Shown: positions 1 to 9,442, counted from the stretch's first letter. The stretch is DNA of 49,071 nt from Alphaproteobacteria bacterium (GCA_029936195.1 JAPYUH010000007.1:1-49071); one strand, 5' to 3'. Translations and numbers: made by a program. The notes: generated by a model from the sequence alone, not told the origin.

Positions 1-307
1 AGACGCCACAGCCCGCATAATGGTGATCCATCACCCGTTGGCCGATCCTGGCCTGAACCTCCGTGACGCCGGGGCCCACGGCGGCAACAATGCCGCAAGG
101 CTCATGCCCCGCGATGACCGGGCTGCCATCGCCGCCCAAACCCAGCGAGCCGGTACCGCCGCCGGACCGCGCCCGGTAGAATTTCAAATCACTGCCGCAC
201 ATGCCCGAGGCTTTGATTTCCAGCACCACTTCGCCAGGGCCAGGCGTCGGATCCTCGAAATTCTGAAACTCCAGTTTTCTGTCGCCCAAAAACACCACGC
301 CTTGCAT
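1..307 (-). CDS. Zinc-dependent alcohol dehydrogenase, N-terminal part (cut by window edge)
   Basis: The first 102 residues of a medium-chain zinc alcohol dehydrogenase read leftward off the window edge. The catalytic-zinc motif GMCGSD (Cys37) and the GHEPCG motif (His67-Glu68) are both present, followed by the start of the GroES-like fold. These enzymes oxidise alcohols or polyols with NAD(P). The substrate cannot be told without the cofactor domain, which lies outside the window. The ATG at 307 has AAAGGA about 8 bases upstream. It is divergent from the GMC oxidoreductase, so the roughly 100-bp spacer must hold both promoters. Confidence 0.9.
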   Translation of the reverse strand, partial: MQGVVFLGDRKLEFQNFEDPTPGPGEVVLEIKASGMCGSDLKFYRARSGGGTGSLGLGGDGSPVIAGHEPCGIVAAVGPGVTEVQARIGQRVMDHHYAGCGV

Positions 308-423
308 GAGACTTATTCCTTTGACCATGAACCAATTGCCGCAAGGCTAGAATCATATTGAGCCCCGGGCAAGCACGGCCTACCCTGGCAAAAATGGCGG
401 CGAAACAGGGTCAGCAGCAGCAT

Positions 424-1971
424 ATGTTTGATTACATTATCGTCGGCGGCGGTTCCGCCGGGGCGACGTTGGCAGCACGGTTGAGTGAAGACGCCGGGAC
501 CCGGGTCCTATTGTTGGAGGCGGGCCGTGATTTTCGCAGTGCCGAGACACCGGAGCATATTCAGGTTCCCAATCCCCTGCGCACCATCGAGGATGACGAT
601 TATCGCTGGCCCAACCTCATGGCCCGGCGCACCTCCGCCCAGGAACCGCGTATCTTGTGGCGCGGCCGGGCCGTTGGCGGCAGCTCGACAATTAACGGCC
701 AGATCGCCATTCGGCCCATGCCGGACGATTTCCGGCGCTGGGTGGATTGCGGCTGCACCGGCTGGGGCTGGGACGACGTGCTGCCGTATTTTTGCAAGCT
801 GGAAGACGACGTGGATTTCGGCGACGCGCCGTACCATGGACAAGGCGGCCCCATCCCTGTTTACCGCGCACCAATTGAGGTTTGGGGTCATGTGGACCGT
901 GGCTTGCAGGAAGCCGGCCTGGCGCTCGGCCATGACTGGTGTGGGGATCACAACGCCCCCGTGGGCAGGGGCGTTTCTCCCTACGCCATCAATAGCCGCG
1001 ACAACCGGCGGGTTTCCACCAACGACGGCTATCTGGAACCGGCGCGGGGCCGCGCTAACCTGACGATTATCGGCGATGCCCTGGTGGAGAGCCTGACCTT
1101 CGAGGGCAACCGCAACAGGGCCACCGGCGTCAGCGTCCGCATCAACGGCGCGCCGCAGCTATTCCGCGCCGAGCGGGAGACCATATTGGCGGCGGGCGCC
1201 ATTCACAGCCCCGCCATCCTACAACGCTCCGGCATCGGCCCCGGCGACTTGCTGCGGGGTCTGGGCATTCCCATCCTGGCCGACCGGCCCGTGGGGCGGC
1301 ATTTGCTGGATCACCCGGCGGTGGCGATCATTCTAAATCTGAAAGCGTCGGCCCAGGCCACCACATTGACCCACCGTCACACCAATTGCTGTCTTCGCTA
1401 TGGCTCCGGCCTGGCGGGGGGCAGCGCCAACGACATGATCATGATCGCCGGCAATCTGCGGGGCCCCGACAAAGGCGGTTATAGCCTGGGTCGGATCGCC
1501 GTGTCGGTGTTTGACAGCTATAGCGAAGGCGAAGTGGCTATCACCAGCGACAAAGCCGATATCGATCCAATGGTGGAGGAACGCATGTTGACGGATGCCC
1601 GGGATTTCGACCGCCTGCGCGACGGCGTCGCCCGCCTGGTGGATGTGGCCCGGCAGCCCGCCCTGGCGGACATGACCGACAATATCACCTACGGCTACGG
1701 CGGCCCTTCCATCCATGCACCGCTTTCGGCGGCGGAACTGGATGCCTGGATCATGGCCGAATGCGCCGATGCCCAGCACGCCATCGGCACCTGCCGCATG
1801 GGCCCGATCGATGATCCGCGCAGCGTCGTGGATACCGACTGCCGGGTCATCGGCGCCCAGGACCTGCGCGTCATCGATGCCTCCATCATGCCCGCCAACG
1901 TCCGGGCCAACACCCACCTGACCACGGTTATGATCGCGGAATTGATGGCGGATCGTCTTCGATCCAGCTGA
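424..1971 (+). CDS. GMC family flavin oxidoreductase
   Basis: A 515-residue FAD enzyme of the glucose-methanol-choline family, which oxidises alcohols. The Rossmann motif GGGSAG is at residues 8-13 and ends in LLLEAG. The second GMC signature is the GGSSTINGQ region. The C-terminal active-site block HAIGTCRMG starts at His452, followed by MPANVRANTH with Asn496/His498. The frame is open back to 358 (22 more residues), but the family begins almost exactly at the MFDYIIVGGG segment, so 424 is preferred; no strong ribosome site separates the options. The substrate is unknown. It shares a divergent promoter region with the alcohol dehydrogenase. Confidence 0.92.
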   Translation: MFDYIIVGGGSAGATLAARLSEDAGTRVLLLEAGRDFRSAETPEHIQVPNPLRTIEDDDYRWPNLMARRTSAQEPRILWRGRAVGGSSTINGQIAIRPMPDDFRRWVDCGCTGWGWDDVLPYFCKLEDDVDFGDAPYHGQGGPIPVYRAPIEVWGHVDRGLQEAGLALGHDWCGDHNAPVGRGVSPYAINSRDNRRVSTNDGYLEPARGRANLTIIGDALVESLTFEGNRNRATGVSVRINGAPQLFRAERETILAAGAIHSPAILQRSGIGPGDLLRGLGIPILADRPVGRHLLDHPAVAIILNLKASAQATTLTHRHTNCCLRYGSGLAGGSANDMIMIAGNLRGPDKGGYSLGRIAVSVFDSYSEGEVAITSDKADIDPMVEERMLTDARDFDRLRDGVARLVDVARQPALADMTDNITYGYGGPSIHAPLSAAELDAWIMAECADAQHAIGTCRMGPIDDPRSVVDTDCRVIGAQDLRVIDASIMPANVRANTHLTTVMIAELMADRLRSS

Positions 1972-2008
1972 TCCTAGATTTCAATCCATTCAATCGACAA
2001 ATTGGTTT

Positions 2009-2155
2009 TCACGATTGTCTTTGACGCTCTTCTTCGGCGGCTTTTAGGACGATTGCATGAACCTCTTGATCAAATGTCCGACCATTGATTTTCGCCCTCC
2101 GCTCGATGGATTCAATGACAAAATCGGGCACGTCAGGAACAACGATGTCTATCAT
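2009..2155 (-). CDS. Small FitA/Arc-like ribbon-helix-helix protein (orphan antitoxin-like)
   Basis: A 48-residue ORF on the minus strand. It starts IDIVVPDVPDFV, continues with ESIERRAKINGRTFDQEVHA, and ends in a charged tail. A short beta strand, a helix with an A-x-x-N-G-R turn and a second E-V-H-A-I helix are the pattern of FitA/VapB-type RHH antitoxins. AAAAGG lies about 9 bases before the ATG. No PIN-domain toxin is adjacent: the plus-strand GMC gene ends 37 bases beyond its stop, and an acyl-CoA dehydrogenase lies upstream. It could be a solitary regulator or the remnant of a toxin-antitoxin pair. Confidence 0.6.
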   Translation of the reverse strand: MIDIVVPDVPDFVIESIERRAKINGRTFDQEVHAIVLKAAEEERQRQS

Positions 2156-2204
2156 GTTTCCAACCTTTTCTTGGAAATCGCGTCAGGTCCATCAAAATCA
2201 AATC

Positions 2205-3455
2205 TTACCTATTCTTGCCCAGAAACCCGAACAGGTGCCCGGCGATCTTGCGGATTTGGATTTCTTCCGCCCCTTCGGTGATGCGGTAGCGGCGGTGATG
2301 GCGGTAGATATGCTCGAACGGCTGGTTGCGGGTGTAGCCCTCGCCGCCGAAGACCTGCATGGCTCTATCGGAGGCCTCCCAGACCAGACGGTTGGCGCGG
2401 TAGTTGGCCATGGAAACCTGCTCGGTCACCGCCATGTGGTTGTGCTGGTCAAGATTCCAGGCGGTTTTATGAACCAGATTGCGGACCATTTCGGCTTCGG
2501 TATGAAGTTCGGTTAGGGGGAACTGGATGGCCTGGTTGGTGGCCAGCGGCTTGCCCCAGGTGGTGCGCTGTTTGGCGTAGTTGACCGCCTCGTCGATGCA
2601 GAATTGCGCCGCGCCGACGGAGGATGCAGCCTGGCGGATACGGTTTTCATGCAGAAACGTCTGCGCCACGATCAGGCCGTCGCCTTCATCGCCCAGATAG
2701 CTCTCGTCGCTGACCGGCATGCGCACGTCCTTGACGGACACAATGCCGTGGTCCGTGGGCATGTTGAAGGTCCAGTCCATTTTCTCCACTTTGAAGCCCG
2801 GTGCCGTGACGGGCACCAAAAAGGCGGTGATGCCCATGCCCTCGCCCGGCTTGCCGGAAGTACGGGCGAAGACCAGATCATGGGTTGCCTCGTGAATACC
2901 TGAATTGAACCGTTTGTTGCCGTTGATAACCCATTCGTCGCCCTGGCGGACGGCGGAAGTTTCCATATAAGTGGCGTCCGAGCCATGTTTCAGCTCCGTC
3001 AGGCCGAAGCCGACGCGGCGGCCGCCGGTAATCAGGGCGGGCAGAAACTCTTCCTTCTGGGCATCGGTGCCGAATTTCCACATCATGTGAACCAGGGGGA
3101 AATTGCCGACGATGGAAGATTCGTTTTGCAAATCGTTGTGCAGCCCCAGGCCCTTGTGCGCCAGATGTTCCCGGATCATGGCCATGGCCAGGTTGGAGCC
3201 TTCCTGGCCCCCGATCTCCCTGGGCAGGGCAAAGCGCAGATGGCCGGCGGCATCGGCACGGTCCTTCATCTCCCTCAACAGCGCTTCCCATTCCTTGGTG
3301 GGCTTGCCGTCGTTGTCCCAATCCGTCCGCTCATTCTCGCGGCGGTAATCGAAGAATTTGATATTTTCGTTCTCAAGCGGCTTGATCTCCCGCTCGATAA
3401 ACGCGTCAAGTTCCGCAATCTTGTCCTGAATGTCCTGGGGAATATTGAAATCCAT
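2205..3455 (-). CDS. Acyl-CoA dehydrogenase
   Basis: A 416-residue FAD acyl-CoA dehydrogenase, the usual length for the family. These enzymes make the alpha-beta double bond of acyl-CoA and pass electrons to ETF. FGLTELKHGSD matches the flavin/substrate signature (normally A-x-TE-P-x-x-GSD), with Pro replaced by His. The C-terminal ITEGAEEIQIRKIAG carries the expected Glu of the E-G-(T/A)-x-E-I-Q motif. The N-terminus is of the long-helix type seen in ACAD10/11-like enzymes. The stop of the CinA-like gene lies upstream with only 3 bases between, so the two are probably one leftward operon. Chain specificity cannot be read from sequence. Confidence 0.92.
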   Translation of the reverse strand: MDFNIPQDIQDKIAELDAFIEREIKPLENENIKFFDYRRENERTDWDNDGKPTKEWEALLREMKDRADAAGHLRFALPREIGGQEGSNLAMAMIREHLAHKGLGLHNDLQNESSIVGNFPLVHMMWKFGTDAQKEEFLPALITGGRRVGFGLTELKHGSDATYMETSAVRQGDEWVINGNKRFNSGIHEATHDLVFARTSGKPGEGMGITAFLVPVTAPGFKVEKMDWTFNMPTDHGIVSVKDVRMPVSDESYLGDEGDGLIVAQTFLHENRIRQAASSVGAAQFCIDEAVNYAKQRTTWGKPLATNQAIQFPLTELHTEAEMVRNLVHKTAWNLDQHNHMAVTEQVSMANYRANRLVWEASDRAMQVFGGEGYTRNQPFEHIYRHHRRYRITEGAEEIQIRKIAGHLFGFLGKNR

Positions 3456-3458
3456 TAC

Positions 3459-3944
3459 TTACGCCTTTTCTTCGATACATTGTTGCAGCAGATCAAGCGC
3501 CGCCTTGGTGAAGCGCCACATATTCGCCTCCCGGTCATCGTCCGCCGTTTCCAAGGTGATGACCTTCTCAACCGAGCCGCTGACCGCCAAACAGGTGTGG
3601 CCGGCCGCGTCGCCATAGCGGTTTCCCGTGGGGCCCGAGGCGCCGGTCTCGGCCAGGCCCCACGTGGTTCCCATTTTTTCCCGGATCGTGCGCGCGCAAA
3701 GCGTCGCATACGGCTCGGATGATGACCGCAGGCCCTTCATGGCCTCGGTCGGCACGCCCAGTATGCGCTCCCTGGCGTCGTAAGTATAAATCACGCCACC
3801 GCCCATAAAATACTTCGACGCACCGGAAATGCTCAACAGATTGGCTGATATCAGCCCGCCGGCGGATGATTCCGAGACCGCGACGGTTTCGCCGCGCTGT
3901 TTCAAAATTGCGCCCACTTCAGCCGCCATGTCCAGTTTGCTCAT
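3459..3944 (-). CDS. pncC: CinA C-terminal domain / nicotinamide-nucleotide amidohydrolase (PncC) family
   Basis: A 161-residue stand-alone CinA-C domain. SESSAGGLIS at residues 24-33 and the GASGPTGNRYGDAAGHT segment correspond to the nucleotide-binding motifs of PncC, which hydrolyses NMN to nicotinate mononucleotide. The reading frame is open 46 codons further upstream, but the ATG at 3944 has GAGGAG 5-7 bases before it and begins where the family begins. The MGGGVIYTYDARERILGV segment is typical of the domain. The expected S-C-T motif is S-E-S-S here, so activity on NMN is likely but unproven. Confidence 0.82.
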   Translation of the reverse strand: MSKLDMAAEVGAILKQRGETVAVSESSAGGLISANLLSISGASKYFMGGGVIYTYDARERILGVPTEAMKGLRSSSEPYATLCARTIREKMGTTWGLAETGASGPTGNRYGDAAGHTCLAVSGSVEKVITLETADDDREANMWRFTKAALDLLQQCIEEKA

Positions 3945-4008
3945 GATGTCTCCTCTGTGAATTAACGTCCCAATTTTTACCCTATTGTGGCCGCAAAGTG
4001 CCGCTGGC

Positions 4009-5177
4009 TCAATACAGGAACATCGGTTTGTCCAGTGCATAGCGGACACTGGGACGGTAATTGGCGGCGTCGTACAGCTCACTCACATCGACCCTTTTCT
4101 CGCCTTGGACGCAGGTGTCGGCGGGAACGATCGTGTAATTGCCGTTCCGCAAGGCCATCATGACGCCGGATTTGCCATCTTCCAGTTGCTGCATGGCCAG
4201 ATTGGCGAAATTGGTCGCCACCATGCGGTCGAGAGAATCCGGCGGGCCGGCGCGCATCATGTATGCCAGGCTCTGGTTGATCGTGGCGACACCGGTTTTC
4301 CGGCTCAGAATATCGCCCATATACTGGCCGATCCCGCCCAGTTTGCGATGGCCATAGGCATCCGCCTCCCCGCCCTCGAAAATTTCGCCGCCTTCAATGG
4401 TGCAGCCTTCCGACAGCACAACGACCGCATAGTGGCTGGGATTACGGTTCCGGTCCGCCATGATAAGATCGCCGAGGCGATACATGTCCACCGGCACTTC
4501 GGAAATTAAGGTGCGGTCGGCATCCGCCAAATAGCCGCTGATCAGGGCGGTCTGGCCGCTATTGCGGCCAAACAATTCGATGACGGCAATGCATTCATGG
4601 CTGCCCGTGGGGGTCCGCAGGGCGGTGATAGCATCGACGCTCCGGGTAATCGCCGTGGAAAAGCCGATGCAGTAATCCGTGCCGAAGACATCATTGTCCA
4701 TGGTCTTGGGAATGGACACGACCCGCAAACCCTGTTCATGCAAATGGGCGGCATAGGACAAGGTGTCATCGGCGCCGATGGCGATCAGGGCATCGATACC
4801 CAAGGTTGCCACCACGGCCATGACATGGGGCGTGCAATCGAACAGATCGCCATTCGCGGCATCGGTTTTCAGGGCGTTTTTCGATCCCACCAGAAAATCC
4901 GGCAGATCATCCGCGTTGACCTTGCCCGGATGGGTACGCGAGGTGTGCAGAAAGGTCCCCCCGTACGGTCAATGGTGCGGACGATGTCCGGTGACAGAGG
5001 TTGCAGCCAACGGTCCTGGGGGCGGTCATCATCGGGATTGTAGTGCAACGGGCCGCCCCAACCACGGCGGAAGCCAAGCACCTCCCAACCGATTTCCGAT
5101 GCCCGCATGACCACCGCCTTGATGCAGGAATTCAACCCCGGCACATCGCCGCCGCCCGTGAGAATAGCCAATCGCAC
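4009..5177 (-). pseudogene. pfp: PPi-dependent 6-phosphofructokinase, frameshifted
   Basis: Two overlapping minus frames make one phosphofructokinase of about 389 codons. The N-terminal part holds [10 protein letters not shown]. The rest (4009-4890) holds GADDTLSYA, PKTMDND and GFSTA. Asp in the GADD motif and Lys in PKTMDND are the residues that mark PPi-dependent rather than ATP-dependent enzymes. The break is at the C6 run 4957-4962: adding one C to the plus strand restores a continuous T-G-G-T-F-L-H-T reading. The best start is GTG at 5177, with GAAGGGAGAA just upstream, which puts V-R-L-A-I-L-T at the N-terminus as in the family. A consensus error in a homopolymer is as likely as a true pseudogene. 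Confidence 0.82.
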
Positions 5178-5266
5178 GGAACTTCTCCCTTCAATGTTCA
5201 TTTGGGTTCGCCACATAAAGGGGTTATGAAGGATATGTGAAACTTTTTTGGCGAAAGGCCAGCACC

Positions 5267-6223
5267 ATGAATGCGGTTTTGAGATCGGACATTGACGTAA
5301 AAGTGACGGAAGTCGGCCTGCGTGACGGCATTCAGGGGATCGACCAATTCTTTCCCACGGATAAAAAGAAGGCCTGGATTGCAGCGGAAGCCGCCGCCGG
5401 CGTTCCCGAGATCGAAGTCTGCTCTTTCGTGCCGCCCAGCGTCTCGGGCCAGTTCGTTGATTGCGAAGAGGTCATTGCCGATGCCCTGACCCACGACGGC
5501 CTGTCCGTCTCGGCCCTGGTGCCCAACCTGCGCGGGGCGGAACGGGGCTTTCCCACGGGTGTGCACAAACTAAGTTTCGTGCTGTCCATATCCGAGAGTC
5601 ATAATCAGGCCAATGTGCGGTGCAGCCGGGAGGATTCTCTCGAACGCCTCCGGCAGATTTCCGAATTGCGGGATTCAACACCGGAAAACAAAAAAGTCAC
5701 CCTCGCCGTGGGCCTGGCGACAGCCCTGGGCTGCACCATCGAGGGTAATGTGGACCCTGGTGAAGTCGTCCGGATCGCCGAAAAGGCTCTGGAATACGGT
5801 GCCGACGAACTTTCCGTCTCCGATACCGTCGGTTATGCCAATCCAACGCAAGTCCGCGATACCTACCGCCTGTTGCGACGCCATCTGGGTGATGAAGTTA
5901 TATTGTGCGCCCATTTCCATGACACCCGCGGCCTGGGCCTGGCCAACGTCCATGCCGCCCTGGATGAAGGCGTGCGCCGCTTCGATGCCTCCCTGGCGGG
6001 TCTGGGCGGTTGCCCGTTCGCGCCGGGCGCCTCGGGCAACATTGTCATGGACGACCTGGTTTTCATGTTGGAGGCCATGGGACTAAAAACCGGTGTCGAT
6101 CTGGATGCCCTGGTGGCGGTCCGCGAGATCGTCGCCGCCGGCTTGCCCAATGAACCTCTATTGGGCGCCATCGCCAAGGCGGGCGTGCCAAAAGGGTTTT
6201 TGACGGCGGGCGTCGCCGCCTAG
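5267..6223 (+). CDS. Hydroxymethylglutaryl-CoA lyase-like enzyme
   Basis: A 318-residue HMGL-like TIM barrel of usual length. HMG-CoA lyase splits HMG-CoA into acetyl-CoA and acetoacetate, the last step of leucine breakdown. The active-site segment [11 protein letters not shown] gives Arg19-Asp20 and Gln23. The metal-site HFH is His216/His218. The loop motif [14 protein letters not shown] has the catalytic Cys249. The start at 5267 has GAAAGG 8 bases upstream; a GTG at 5237 would add ten residues. Methylcrotonyl-CoA carboxylase lies 1.2 kb downstream, supporting a leucine role. Related lyases of the same fold cannot be excluded. Confidence 0.87.
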   Translation: MNAVLRSDIDVKVTEVGLRDGIQGIDQFFPTDKKKAWIAAEAAAGVPEIEVCSFVPPSVSGQFVDCEEVIADALTHDGLSVSALVPNLRGAERGFPTGVHKLSFVLSISESHNQANVRCSREDSLERLRQISELRDSTPENKKVTLAVGLATALGCTIEGNVDPGEVVRIAEKALEYGADELSVSDTVGYANPTQVRDTYRLLRRHLGDEVILCAHFHDTRGLGLANVHAALDEGVRRFDASLAGLGGCPFAPGASGNIVMDDLVFMLEAMGLKTGVDLDALVAVREIVAAGLPNEPLLGAIAKAGVPKGFLTAGVAA

Positions 6224-6233
6224 ATACGAGCTC

Positions 6234-6413
6234 TCAGGCGAAAATATCCAGCAGGCGTTCATGCAGATGTTTTTCCGCGCCCAGCACGGCAGCGTTGGCC
6301 TTGAAGGAATGTTCCGACAGCTTTGACGCCTTTAACGCCACGATATCTCCAGCCTCGACGGGACCTTCATCAACAAATTCCTGGCAGGGCGATGCTAAGA
6401 AAATATCTATTTT
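6234..6413 (-). pseudogene. C-terminal stump resembling a flagellar rod/hook family protein
   Basis: An open minus-strand stretch of 59 codons without a good start codon. It contains EFVDEGPVEAGDIVALKASK and then KLSEHSFKANAAVLGAEKHL before ending in LLDIFA. The pattern V-x-L-K-x-x-x-x-S-F-K-A-N-A-x-V-L followed by a short helix is the C-terminal helix of flagellar basal-body rod and hook proteins (Flg_bbr_C). Upstream the sequence turns AT-rich and a TAA closes the frame, so the N-terminal part is gone. The family call rests on pattern memory only. No other flagellar gene is in the window. Confidence 0.4.
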
Positions 6414-6700
6414 TTACCATAATATCTGCCCCATACTGGGACAAGACCGTGACGGATTTTGGATCAAACTGCCGATAATTCATACACTTACAAGAAAAAT
6501 GTTAAGCTATTTTTACCGTATCTTTTTCAGCTAAGTTAATAATTCCCGAATATTGTCAACATATTAGCGCTGTTCTGACATTTTTTCGCCGCAACTTGGC
6601 CACAAAATTGCAAGAGTATTTGTAGCTCGAATTCGGTGCCGGTTAAAAAAAACCGCGGCCGCAATCTCGCCGTCATGCTGCAAGTAGAGGGAATATAGAT
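6414..6700. other. AT-rich intergenic region upstream of mlaC-like gene
   Basis: About 290 bases of clearly lower GC than either side, with no convincing ORF. CGGTT at 6640-6644 and AACCG at 6651-6655 form a 5-bp hairpin around six A residues. The promoter of the next gene must lie here; I see no clear paired -35/-10. GAGGGA sits about 9 bases before the ATG at 6701. Confidence 0.4.
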
Positions 6701-7408
6701 ATGGGTTATCGGATAACACGTCGTCTGGTCTGTCTTGGCTTGGGATTTTTCATGTCCGCCGCAGCCGCCGTCGCCATGCCCGCGCAGGCCAGCGAATCCG
6801 ATCCACGGAATTTTCTCACGGCCCTGGTCCGGGAAGCCACCACTCTATTGAGCGACGATGGTTTGGACCGTACGGAGCGGGCAGCGGCTTTTCGCAACCT
6901 GTTGCGGCGCGGTTTTGATGTTGCCGCCGTCAGCCGCTTTGTCCTGGGCCGCTATTGGCGCCGGGCCTCCGGCCCCGAACGGGCCGAATTTACCCAATTG
7001 TTCGAAGATTATATCGTCGCCATTTACGGCCGGCGCCTGGGCGGCAATCTCGACAACGCCTTGAAAATCACCGACCACCGTCCCGACGGCCCCAAGGGCG
7101 CCATTGTGCACAGCGAATTCGGCCCCAACAATGTCGGCAGCAACGTCAGCAACAATGGCGTCAAGAACGGCATAATCATTAAGCTGGAATGGCGCCTAAG
7201 GCGCCGGGCGGAGGGCTGGCGCGTGGTCGACATCATGGTCGAAGGTGTCTCCATGGCGCTCGCGCAGCGCTCCGAATTCGCCACCGTGATCCGCGGCACC
7301 GGCGGGAAGGTCGCCGGATTGCTGGAAAAATTGAGCAAAAAACCCCAGATGTTGGCGCTCAACGACCGGAACAGCAAGCCGACGAAAACCAAAATCAGCA
7401 CCCAATGA
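6701..7408 (+). CDS. MlaC/Ttg2D family periplasmic phospholipid-binding protein
   Basis: A 235-residue secreted protein. A signal peptide of about 30 residues (ITRR, hydrophobic core, then MPAQA) precedes the Ttg2D/MlaC domain. Family hallmarks are FTQLFEDYIVAIYGRRL and near the end WRVVDIMVEGVSMALAQRSE. MlaC carries phospholipid between outer and inner membranes; HpnM of hopanoid loci is in the same family. No mla or hpn partner genes are adjacent. An Asn-rich stretch GSNVSNNGVKNG interrupts the beta-sheet region. Its stop lies 4 bases from the convergent stop of the carboxylase gene. Confidence 0.85.
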   Translation: MGYRITRRLVCLGLGFFMSAAAAVAMPAQASESDPRNFLTALVREATTLLSDDGLDRTERAAAFRNLLRRGFDVAAVSRFVLGRYWRRASGPERAEFTQLFEDYIVAIYGRRLGGNLDNALKITDHRPDGPKGAIVHSEFGPNNVGSNVSNNGVKNGIIIKLEWRLRRRAEGWRVVDIMVEGVSMALAQRSEFATVIRGTGGKVAGLLEKLSKKPQMLALNDRNSKPTKTKISTQ

Positions 7409-7411
7409 GGG

Positions 7412-9433
7412 TCAATCCCCCTCCGCCACGAACATCACCAACTCGGCGCCTTCCGCCACCTGTTCACCTGCGCCAAAGGGTATGGTGGCAATCACCGCGT
7501 CGCGGGGGGCGGTGATGGTGTGTTCCATTTTCATGGCTTCCAGTGTCAATAACGCGTCGCCCTTTTTGACCGTCGCGCCCGCCTCGACCTGAACCTGTAC
7601 GATCTTGCCCGGTAGGGGGGCGATGACCTTGCCGCCGGCTTCTATGTCCACGTCGCGCAGGGCCATGCGGTCCACCCGCTCAATACGATAAGCGCGGCCG
7701 CCGCTCAGGATGGTTACTTTGTCGCCGTCGTGAACCACCGCCGCGCTGACCCGCAAGCCGTCCAGGTCAGCCCATAGGGTGCCACCGTCGTCGATTTCGC
7801 CGTTGGCCGGCATTTCACCGCCGGGAAGGTCCAATAAAAATCCTCCCGATCCGGGATAGTGTACCTTCACGACGATCTCGGCCTCGTCGCCGCCCACAAA
7901 ACACAATTCGTCATGGCCCCGGTCGTTCAGGCGCCAGCCGTCAACCTTGCCCCAAGGGGAATGGGGGTCGGCTGGTGCTGTATTGCCCTGACGGGCCAAC
8001 AACAGGTCCAGGCAGGCCAGGGCCAGGGCCAGGTCGGGGATTGGGCCCGGCGGGGGGACCAGGTCATCGCGATACTTGTCGATGAAGCCGGTTTCCAGAT
8101 CACCATCGGCAAAGGCGGGGTGGGCGGCCACGGCGGCCAGGAAATTGACGTTGGTGATTACGCCGGCAATCTCGTAACGCTCCAGCGCATCCACCAGGCG
8201 GCGCAGGGCCGAGGGTCGGTCACGATCCCAGACGATCAGCTTGGCGATCATGGGATCGTAGAACATGGAGACCTCGTCACCCTCGCGCACGCCGGTATCG
8301 ACCCGGACATGGGGGCCCTCGGCGGGCGAGCGCAGACGGTGCAGGGTGCCGGTGGCGGGCAGGAATTTCTTTTGCGGGTTTTCCGAATAGATCCGCGCCT
8401 CCACCGCATGGCCGTTGATGGTCAATTCGTCCTGGCTCAGAGGCAGCGGCTCACCGGCCGCCACGCGCAATTGCCATTCAACTAGGTCCTGGCCGGTGAT
8501 CATCTCGGTCACCGGATGCTCCACCTGCAGGCGTGTGTTCATCTCCATGAAATAGAAGGCGTCCTCGGACAAACCATTGTTCGAATCCGCGCTCACATCG
8601 GCGATGAATTCAACCGTGCCCGCGCCCACATAACCAATGGCCTTGGCCGCGGCCACCGCCGCATCACCCATGGCGCGGCGCATCGAGGCACTCATGCCCG
8701 GCGCGGGGGCCTCCTCCAAAACCTTTTGATGGCGCCGCTGGACGGAGCAGTCCCGTTCGAACAGGTGCACAACCTCTCCCTGCTGGTCGGCGAAGACCTG
8801 GATTTCGATATGGCGGGGGCGTTCGAGGTATTTTTCCACCAACACCTTGTCATCGCCGAAGGACGACAGCCCTTCCCGCCGCGCGCCCTTCAGGGCGGCG
8901 GCAAATTTGCCCGCCTCGTTGACCTGACGCATGCCCTTGCCGCCGCCGCCCATCACCGCCTTGATCAACACCGGGTAGCCGATATCGTCCGCCGCCCTGG
9001 TCAGGACCGCATCGTCCTGATCGTCGCCGTGATAGCCGGGAACAACCGGCACCTGGGCCGCCACCATCAGGGCCTTGGCCGCCGCCTTTTCTCCCATGGC
9101 GCGGATGGCGGACGCGGGCGGGCCTATAAAGACGATGCCCGCCGCGGCGCAGGCCTCGGCAAAGGCGGCATTCTCCGAGAGGAAGCCATAGCCGGGATGA
9201 ATGGCCTCCGCCCTGGTGCGCTTGGCGGCTTCGATGATCCGGTCCATCAGCAGATAACTTTCCTGCACCGGGGGCGGGCCGATCAGGACCGCTTCATCGG
9301 CCATGGCCACATGCATGGCGTTGGCATCGGCCTCGGAATAGACGGCAACGGTGGCGGCACCTAGGCGGTGCGCGGTGCGCATGACCCGGCAGGCGATTTC
9401 GCCCCGGTTGGCAATCAGTATTTTACGAAACAT
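7412..9433 (-). CDS. mccA: Methylcrotonyl-CoA carboxylase alpha (biotin) subunit
   Basis: 673 residues: a biotin carboxylase (KILIANRGEIACRV at the N-terminus, ATP-grasp loop GGGGKGM, FMEMNTRLQVEHPVTE) joined to a C-terminal biotin carrier domain with the biotinylated lysine in LEAMKMEH at Lys635. It carboxylates biotin with ATP and bicarbonate. Partnering with the carboxyltransferase encoded 9 bases upstream, it converts 3-methylcrotonyl-CoA to 3-methylglutaconyl-CoA in leucine breakdown. The alpha subunits of propionyl-CoA and geranyl-CoA carboxylases look alike; the MccB-type partner decides the call. Confidence 0.93.
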   Translation of the reverse strand: MFRKILIANRGEIACRVMRTAHRLGAATVAVYSEADANAMHVAMADEAVLIGPPPVQESYLLMDRIIEAAKRTRAEAIHPGYGFLSENAAFAEACAAAGIVFIGPPASAIRAMGEKAAAKALMVAAQVPVVPGYHGDDQDDAVLTRAADDIGYPVLIKAVMGGGGKGMRQVNEAGKFAAALKGARREGLSSFGDDKVLVEKYLERPRHIEIQVFADQQGEVVHLFERDCSVQRRHQKVLEEAPAPGMSASMRRAMGDAAVAAAKAIGYVGAGTVEFIADVSADSNNGLSEDAFYFMEMNTRLQVEHPVTEMITGQDLVEWQLRVAAGEPLPLSQDELTINGHAVEARIYSENPQKKFLPATGTLHRLRSPAEGPHVRVDTGVREGDEVSMFYDPMIAKLIVWDRDRPSALRRLVDALERYEIAGVITNVNFLAAVAAHPAFADGDLETGFIDKYRDDLVPPPGPIPDLALALACLDLLLARQGNTAPADPHSPWGKVDGWRLNDRGHDELCFVGGDEAEIVVKVHYPGSGGFLLDLPGGEMPANGEIDDGGTLWADLDGLRVSAAVVHDGDKVTILSGGRAYRIERVDRMALRDVDIEAGGKVIAPLPGKIVQVQVEAGATVKKGDALLTLEAMKMEHTITAPRDAVIATIPFGAGEQVAEGAELVMFVAEGD

Positions 9434-9442
9434 CTAAGCCCC

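Noticed and set aside
1333-1917. Long minus-strand ORF inside the first GMC gene
   Set aside because: Shadow of a GC-rich coding strand; the plus frame has full GMC motifs.
6295-6534. Plus-strand ORF of 79 codons in the AT-rich gap
   Set aside because: It starts with TTG, runs antisense to the flagellar-type stump and has no family pattern.
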